Source: a bacterium (lineage in GTDB: Bacteria; Chloroflexota; Dormibacteria; UBA8260; Bog-877). Taken from it: a stretch of DNA of 10,040 nucleotides. Location of the stretch: contig JAKABA010000143.1 of NCBI GenBank assembly GCA_021802115.1, positions 1 to 10,040 of the forward strand, given 5' to 3'. Below the pieces are notes generated by a model that saw nothing but the letters and a program-made list of their open reading frames with translations, had not been told where the DNA came from and did not search any database. Position numbers and translations under genes: made by a program. Shown here one piece after another: positions 5,780-10,040 of the stretch (position 1 is the first letter of the stretch; each line of letters begins with the position of its first letter).

Positions 5780-7825
5780 GTGCAGATCTTCGACGCGGCG
5801 TGGGCGCTGCTGCTGCTCCCGATCGCCGGGGTCGGGGCGAGCTACCTGGCCGAGACCCGGCGGGGGGCGGCGATGGCGGTCGCGGTGACGGCCTGGCTGA
5901 CCCTGCTGGTGGCTCTGATCGCGCTGGGGGCGAGTGTCCACGCCCTGCCCCAGATCCACCAGTCAACCCTGGCCTTCTGGACGTTCCCGGTGACCCAGAC
6001 TCCCTTCAACTCGGCCGCCACCACCCTGCTCTCGCCCACCTTCCAGGTGGGCGTTGGCTACGCCGCCACCCCCGGCGCGCTGGTGCTGGAGGTCGCGGTG
6101 GCCCTCGCGGTGGCGTTGGGGCAGACCCAGCTGATGAGCCAGCTGCGCAGTGACCCCAGGCTCCCCACCCTGATGCGGCTGACAGGTGTCCTCAGCTTCG
6201 GCGCTGTCCTCCTCATCATGGCCCCGGGTTTGTTCCAGACCCTGCTGGGGTTCGAGCTCTGCGGTCTGGCCGCCGCCCTCACCATCGGCAGCGGCCTGGG
6301 AGAGGACGCCGGGAGGATGGCGCGCCGCACCTACCTGGTCTGGCGGGGAGGGGCCCTGGCGCTGCTGCTGGCCGTGGTATTCCTGTATGTCAAGTTCTCC
6401 GGGGCGATCGAGGTCGCGGCCACCAACGTCCACCACAAGGGCCCGGCCATCAGTCCCTACGGCCTCAACCTGAGCTCCCTGGCCGCGATGCTCCGTCTGG
6501 CTGTGAGGGGCCAGGTCCACGGCGTCGGGGGCAGGAGTCTGACCCTGGCCGGAGCGCTCATTCTGGTCGCCGCGGCCTGCGCCTGTGGAGCAGTTCCGCT
6601 TCACTTCCTGTGGCGTGGCCTGACCCGGGCACCGGGCGCCGGCGCCGCCGTCCTGACCTCGATCGTGGGCGTGGCGGTTGGCACGGCGCTGCTGCTGGAG
6701 GCGTTTCCCCTGTTGTCGGTGGCAGCCGGAGTGCTGCCGGCGCTGACCACCCTGGCTGCGGTGAGCGCGGTGGTCACCGCCGCGCTGGCCGTCAGGGAGC
6801 ACGATCTGCGGCGCTTCGGGGCCATGGTGGTGGCCAGCCTTTCCGGCCTGGTCCTGGTCGGGTTCGGCCTGGGGTCGTCGGCGGCAGCGCTGGCGCTGGC
6901 TATCTCCGGCGTCGTGACTGCAGTCGTGCTGGTTGGAGCGCTGAGCCATCTGACCCGCGACCTGCGGGTGGCCCGGATGGACCGACTGGGGCCGGCATGG
7001 CGTAATGCGCGTTCGGCGGTGGTGGTCCTGCTCGGAGCCCTGGTGGCGGCCGCGGGCCTGGTGGGAGCGGGAGGCTTCTTCGGACGCACCGCGATCCTGG
7101 CCGCCGCGGTTTCGGGTCCCGGAGCTGGATTCCCTGAGCCGGGCTCGCCCGAGAGGGTCGTCGGAGCGGTGGGGGTCCTGCTGACCTCGATCCTCTTGGC
7201 TGCGGCCTGCGGTCGGGTGGCCGCCTTTGCGGTGAAGGGCCAGGAGCCGACTGACCCGCGTGAGGCCAGGGAGGCGCGCCGCCACTTCAACCAGTGGCGT
7301 CCGGGCGGCCAGCTCCCGGTTCTTCAGGCCGGTGCCGTGGTCGCGCTCCTCAGCGGGCTGGTGAGCCTGCCCGCGGTTCGCTGGGGGGTAGGGCCGCTCC
7401 TGGCTGCGAAGTCGGAGCCGACCGCCCTGGGATTCAGCGGACTGTCGCTCGCGCTGATCGTCGTGGTTCCTCTGCTGGCGGCTGCAGCCGGCTTTGCGCT
7501 GGCGCCGGTCGTCGGGCGCTCGACGGCGGACTCCGCCTGGCTCCCGTGGCTGGACGGGACGGCGCTGCTGTCAGGCTTGGAGGCGGGCTTGGTGGGTTGG
7601 CCGGGCCGGGCCCTGGTCGCTCTAACCGGCCGGGTGGTGGATCCCGTCCTCGACTCCGCGGCTGCCACCTGGGAACAGCTCATCCAGTGGGAGCCCAGGA
7701 GCAGCTGGCCCTGGCTGAGCCCCGGCGTGGGCTCGAGCGCTGCCGCCCTGGCGGTGATCGCGCTGGCGGCCGGAGTGGCCGTCTGGCTGGGCGCCTTCCA
7801 CCCCGGCGGAGTGGGGAGCCCGTAG
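5780..7825 (+). CDS. nuoL: NADH-quinone oxidoreductase subunit L-like antiporter-family protein, with most proton-path residues substituted
   Basis: NuoL is the distal antiporter-like (Mrp-type) subunit of the complex I membrane arm, with a lateral helix along the other subunits. The 681-residue length fits. Family signatures are GFELCGLAAALTIG (TM5, Glu159 kept), the TM7-8 stretch from Pro273-Leu274 to Gly301 that aligns without gaps, REHDLRRFGAM (about 339-349, like the QNDIKRVLAYS motif), GAGGFFGRTAIL (TM12), and a long C-terminal helix ending in a final membrane segment (about 655-672). Key positions differ from E. coli: Lys229 is Ala268, His254 is Thr293, Lys342 is Thr380, Lys399 is Arg436 and Asp400 is Thr437. 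The start is GTG 5780, with GAGG at 5767-5770 nine bases upstream and one base after the nuoK stop. Earlier in-frame codons back to 5612 would overlap nuoK and encode non-family sequence. Confidence 0.88.
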   Translation: MQIFDAAWALLLLPIAGVGASYLAETRRGAAMAVAVTAWLTLLVALIALGASVHALPQIHQSTLAFWTFPVTQTPFNSAATTLLSPTFQVGVGYAATPGALVLEVAVALAVALGQTQLMSQLRSDPRLPTLMRLTGVLSFGAVLLIMAPGLFQTLLGFELCGLAAALTIGSGLGEDAGRMARRTYLVWRGGALALLLAVVFLYVKFSGAIEVAATNVHHKGPAISPYGLNLSSLAAMLRLAVRGQVHGVGGRSLTLAGALILVAAACACGAVPLHFLWRGLTRAPGAGAAVLTSIVGVAVGTALLLEAFPLLSVAAGVLPALTTLAAVSAVVTAALAVREHDLRRFGAMVVASLSGLVLVGFGLGSSAAALALAISGVVTAVVLVGALSHLTRDLRVARMDRLGPAWRNARSAVVVLLGALVAAAGLVGAGGFFGRTAILAAAVSGPGAGFPEPGSPERVVGAVGVLLTSILLAAACGRVAAFAVKGQEPTDPREAREARRHFNQWRPGGQLPVLQAGAVVALLSGLVSLPAVRWGVGPLLAAKSEPTALGFSGLSLALIVVVPLLAAAAGFALAPVVGRSTADSAWLPWLDGTALLSGLEAGLVGWPGRALVALTGRVVDPVLDSAAATWEQLIQWEPRSSWPWLSPGVGSSAAALAVIALAAGVAVWLGAFHPGGVGSP

Positions 7826-9352
7826 ATGCCCACCGACATAAGCTTGACGCTGATCGTGTTCGTGCCGGCTCTGGGGGCACTGCTGCTGCTGGGTCTGCCT
7901 GTGGACACCGATCTGCAGCGCTTCCGCATCCGCACCACCGCGCTGTTTGCGACGCTCATCCCTTTGCTCATCGCCATCTTTGATGTGATCGCCGAAGTCG
8001 GCAATCCGGCCCAGGGAGCCCTCGCCCAGCCGGCCATCGACGCGCCGTGGCTGCGCCACTTCTTCTTCCAGCTCGACTACCACCTCGGGACCGATGGACT
8101 GAACCTGATGCTGCTGTTCGCGGTGACGGCGGTGTTTCCCGCGCTCATCCTGGCCAGCTGGCGGCAGCGCGAGCGCTACCGCACGTACTTCGCCCTGGTC
8201 TTGCTGGTGGAGGTGGCCCTGACCGGGGCGCTCGCCACCCAGGATCTGCTGCTCTTTCTGGTCTTCTTCGCCCTGCCTGTGGTCCCCCTCAGCGTCCTGG
8301 TGGGCATCGGCAGCGCCGCCGCCGGCCGGCGCGTGCTGTTCTCCCAGGCCCTCTCCAGCTCCGCTCTGCTGGCGGCCATCCTGATCATGCTGCTGCGGTC
8401 CGGCAACGTCACCTTCGACTTCCTCTCCTTGTCCACCACCAATCCGGTCAAGGGCGCGCCCGGGCTGATCGTGGCGGTGCTGCTGCTGTTTGCCTTCGCC
8501 AGCCGGATGGCGGTGTTTCCCATGCATCGCTGGCTGGTCGACGGGGTGGCCGCTGCTCCGACCCCGGTCGCGATGCTCCTCACCATCTCGGCCTTGCCGG
8601 TGGGAGCCTACGGCCTGGTGCGAGTGCTGTTGAACATGGACCCGCTCGCCTCCCTGCAGCTGGTCCGGCCCGTGCTGGCCCTGGCCCTGGTCGCGCTCTT
8701 CTTTGGGGCACTCGCCGCCCGCGGCAGCCGCGAACCACGTCGCATCGTGGGATTCGCCCTCAGCGCCATCGGCGGCCCGATTCTACTGGGGGTCATCTCC
8801 TTCTCCGAGACCTCGATCGCGGGCGCGCTCGGCCTCGCCTTCGCCTACTTTTTCTTCGCGCCGTTGTTGGTGCTGACGGTGGGGGCTCTCTGCGACCGCG
8901 CCGGCCGGCAGCAGCTCGGCGATTTGGCGGGAGCCGCGGCGAACGCTCCCCGGCTCCGCCTGCTCTTCGCGCTGGGGGTGGCCGGGCTCCTGGGGGTACC
9001 CTTCCTGGCAGGATTTCCCGGGCTGTTCCAGCTGCTGGTGGGGAGTTTCGTCGCCCATCGCTACGTGAGCGCGCTGGCTTGCGCGGGCATGCTGGTGCTC
9101 ACCGCGGCGCTCTGGCGGTTGCTGGGCGCGGTCTTCTGGACCGGCCCCAGATCCGAGCCGCAGGTGAGTGTGTCGGATTCGCACGGGTCTGAGTTCTACG
9201 CCGGCTGGGTGATGGCGGGGCTGCTCATCGCCTTCGGAATCTCAGCCGGCTACTTCTCACCGTACATCGTCCACGGCACTGATCTGGTGGCCGCGAGGGT
9301 CTCCAGCTATGCGCCGGCTCCGCCCGTTGCTCCCAAGGGGGTCCACAAGTGA
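7826..9352 (+). CDS. nuoM: NADH-quinone oxidoreductase subunit M-like antiporter-family protein, with key charged residues substituted
   Basis: The 508-residue product has the normal NuoM length and about 14 hydrophobic segments. Clear signatures are YHLGTDGLNL (85-94), the TM7 motif AFASRMAVFPMHRWL (223-237), APTP (244-247), GAYGLVR (260-266), and a TM12 stretch LGVPFLAGFPGLF (389-401) ending in LLVGSF. Against E. coli NuoM these align without gaps, and they show TM5 Glu144 as Ala149, TM7 Lys234 as Arg227, TM8 Lys265 as Pro258 and TM12 Glu407 as Leu400. In true complex I these positions carry protons through the subunit. The ATG abuts the nuoL stop directly, with GGGGAG (7813-7818) seven bases upstream. 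The fold call is firm. Pumping by the standard mechanism looks unlikely. Confidence 0.92.
   Translation: MPTDISLTLIVFVPALGALLLLGLPVDTDLQRFRIRTTALFATLIPLLIAIFDVIAEVGNPAQGALAQPAIDAPWLRHFFFQLDYHLGTDGLNLMLLFAVTAVFPALILASWRQRERYRTYFALVLLVEVALTGALATQDLLLFLVFFALPVVPLSVLVGIGSAAAGRRVLFSQALSSSALLAAILIMLLRSGNVTFDFLSLSTTNPVKGAPGLIVAVLLLFAFASRMAVFPMHRWLVDGVAAAPTPVAMLLTISALPVGAYGLVRVLLNMDPLASLQLVRPVLALALVALFFGALAARGSREPRRIVGFALSAIGGPILLGVISFSETSIAGALGLAFAYFFFAPLLVLTVGALCDRAGRQQLGDLAGAAANAPRLRLLFALGVAGLLGVPFLAGFPGLFQLLVGSFVAHRYVSALACAGMLVLTAALWRLLGAVFWTGPRSEPQVSVSDSHGSEFYAGWVMAGLLIAFGISAGYFSPYIVHGTDLVAARVSSYAPAPPVAPKGVHK
9335..9341 (+). promoter_or_regulatory. ribosome binding site AAGGGGG that fixes the nuoN start
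   Basis: AAGGGGG lies seven bases before the GTG at 9349, inside the end of nuoM. It supports that GTG, which overlaps the nuoM stop in the four bases GTGA, as the nuoN start. The arrangement implies translational coupling. Confidence 0.7.
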
Positions 9353-10040
9353 ACCTGGCCTTCATTCAGGACTTCATCCCCATCGGCGTTCTGGTGCTGG
9401 GCGCGGCCGGGTGCAGCTGGTTGGACCTGGGCCAGGGCCGGAGGCGCTGGGGCGGCGACTCGCCCAGTCGATGGGTGGCACTGGCGGCGCTGCTGGTGGC
9501 GTTTTTGGCCAGCATCGGCTTCTGGCACTCCTCGTTCGGTCCGACTCCCCCCGACGTCGAGCACGGAAGCTTTCTGATCGACCGCTTCGCCCTCTTCTTC
9601 TACGCCGCCGGCCTGGCGGCGGCGGGGGCGGTGGTCATCTGCGGCACCGACTCGGAGGCCGAGGTGGCTCCCCACATCGGGGTCTACCACGCGCTCCTGC
9701 TGATGGCGACCGCGGGGATCCTGTTCACCGCTTCCGCCGCCGACCTGATCAGCCTCGCGGTCGGGCTGGCCCTGACCACCCTGCCACTGGCCATCGCTCA
9801 GGGGCTCAACAAGACCAACCTGGTCGCGCTGCGCACGGCCACTCGCTCCTTGAGCATCGCCGCCGCGCTGCTGGCCGTGTTCGTGGCGGGAGAGGCCATC
9901 GTCGCGGGCGTCGGCGGATCCACCACCCTTCGGGTGATCGCCCAGCGGTCGCTGCCGCTGGATCCCGCCCTGGCCGTGGCGGCGCTGCTGGTGATGGTCG
10001 GGGCGCTGGGCCAGCTGGGGGTGTTCCCATTCGGCAGCTG
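9349..10040 (+). CDS. nuoN: NADH-quinone oxidoreductase subunit N-like antiporter-family protein (3'-truncated)
   Basis: The frame runs open from GTG 9349 to the right edge, giving 230 residues of a protein normally near 480-500. NuoN-like features are FLIDRFALFF (75-84, like the usual VDGLALLF), HALLLMATAGILFTASAADLISL (about 114-136, TM4-5), GLALTTLPLA (139-148, matching GIELLSLPLY) and VGALGQLGVFPFGS (217-230, matching the TM7 motif VGLAFKLxxxPFHxW). At these anchors the TM5 glutamate (E. coli Glu133) is Ala141, the TM7 lysine (Lys217) is Gln222, and the His after PF is Gly229. The later TM8 and TM12 lysines lie outside the window. It overlaps nuoM by four bases and is the last visible gene of the nuoJKLMN block. 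Confidence 0.87.
   Translation, partial: MNLAFIQDFIPIGVLVLGAAGCSWLDLGQGRRRWGGDSPSRWVALAALLVAFLASIGFWHSSFGPTPPDVEHGSFLIDRFALFFYAAGLAAAGAVVICGTDSEAEVAPHIGVYHALLLMATAGILFTASAADLISLAVGLALTTLPLAIAQGLNKTNLVALRTATRSLSIAAALLAVFVAGEAIVAGVGGSTTLRVIAQRSLPLDPALAVAALLVMVGALGQLGVFPFGS

Noticed and set aside
5963..7285. Minus-strand ORF of 440 codons opposite nuoL
   Set aside because: It is rich in His, Gln, Arg and Gly, the usual shadow of a Leu/Ala/Val/Gly-rich membrane protein read on the other strand. The nuoL frame has clear family motifs.
8047..9192. Plus-strand alternative frame of 381 codons inside nuoM
   Set aside because: The product is Arg/Gly/Ala/Pro-rich with no recognisable fold, while the nuoM frame carries YHLGTDG, FPMHRWL and other family motifs over the same bases.
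1..10040. CRISPR arrays, tRNA or rRNA genes, insertion sequences, attachment sites
   Set aside because: I looked for spaced direct repeats, tRNA-like cloverleaf ends with TTCGAAT-type arms, transposase motifs and terminal inverted repeats and saw none. The window is tightly packed with plus-strand protein genes.
4736..10040. Reading the cluster as an Mrp antiporter or a group 4 hydrogenase membrane module
   Set aside because: The J-K-L-M-N order, the NuoJ-like five-helix protein and three different full-length antiporter-type subunits fit complex I better. No MrpE/F/G-like or hydrogenase genes are visible, although genes beyond the window could change this.

Overview
The window is a GC-rich, gene-dense, plus-strand-only stretch of a bacterial chromosome. 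It has many GTG starts, stop/start overlaps of 1 to 4 bases and almost no intergenic DNA. Combined with a Streptomyces-like association of a polyprenyl diphosphate synthase with nuo genes and a CysO-like small modifier, this suggests a high-GC Terrabacteria lineage (Actinomycetota, Chloroflexota or Dormibacterota-like). The sequence alone does not decide which.

Layout. (1) 2-895: the C-terminal part of an FAD-dependent amine oxidase / protoporphyrinogen oxidase-like flavoprotein, cut by the left edge. (2) 909-1199: a ThiS/MoaD-type ubiquitin-like sulfur carrier whose terminal Gly-Gly is followed by five more residues. (3) 1301-2443 (an upstream ATG at 1211 is possible): mnmA, the tRNA-U34 2-thiouridylase, of the type with Cys-x-x-Cys plus a distal Cys. 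(4) 2443-2775 and 2782-3069: two unrecognised small proteins with three predicted membrane helices each. (5) 3069-4616: a polyprenyl diphosphate synthase with an intact C-terminal catalytic domain and an N-terminal domain that looks like a decayed second copy of the same fold. (6) 4736-10040: nuoJ-nuoK-nuoL-nuoM-nuoN, the hydrophobic arm of a complex I-like enzyme, with nuoN cut by the right edge.

Most striking observation. The complex I-like membrane arm keeps its fold, gene order and family signatures, but most ionisable residues known to carry protons in complex I are replaced: both NuoK glutamates; the TM7, TM8 and TM11 Lys/His positions of NuoL; TM5 Glu, TM8 Lys and TM12 Glu of NuoM (TM7 Lys becomes Arg); TM5 Glu and TM7 Lys of NuoN. 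No nuoA-I genes lie directly upstream. This looks like a paralogous, possibly non-pumping or repurposed membrane arm, not an ordinary respiratory complex I. The residue assignments come from hand alignment to remembered E. coli subunit sequences and need a real alignment.

How the genes fit together. The small modifier next to mnmA suggests a dedicated sulfur relay for tRNA thiolation. The polyprenyl synthase probably makes an isoprenoid chain, for example for menaquinone, the quinone a complex I-like enzyme would use. The repeated stop/start overlaps suggest two co-transcribed blocks (909-4616 and 4736 onward) separated by the only gap in the second half of the window that could hold a promoter.
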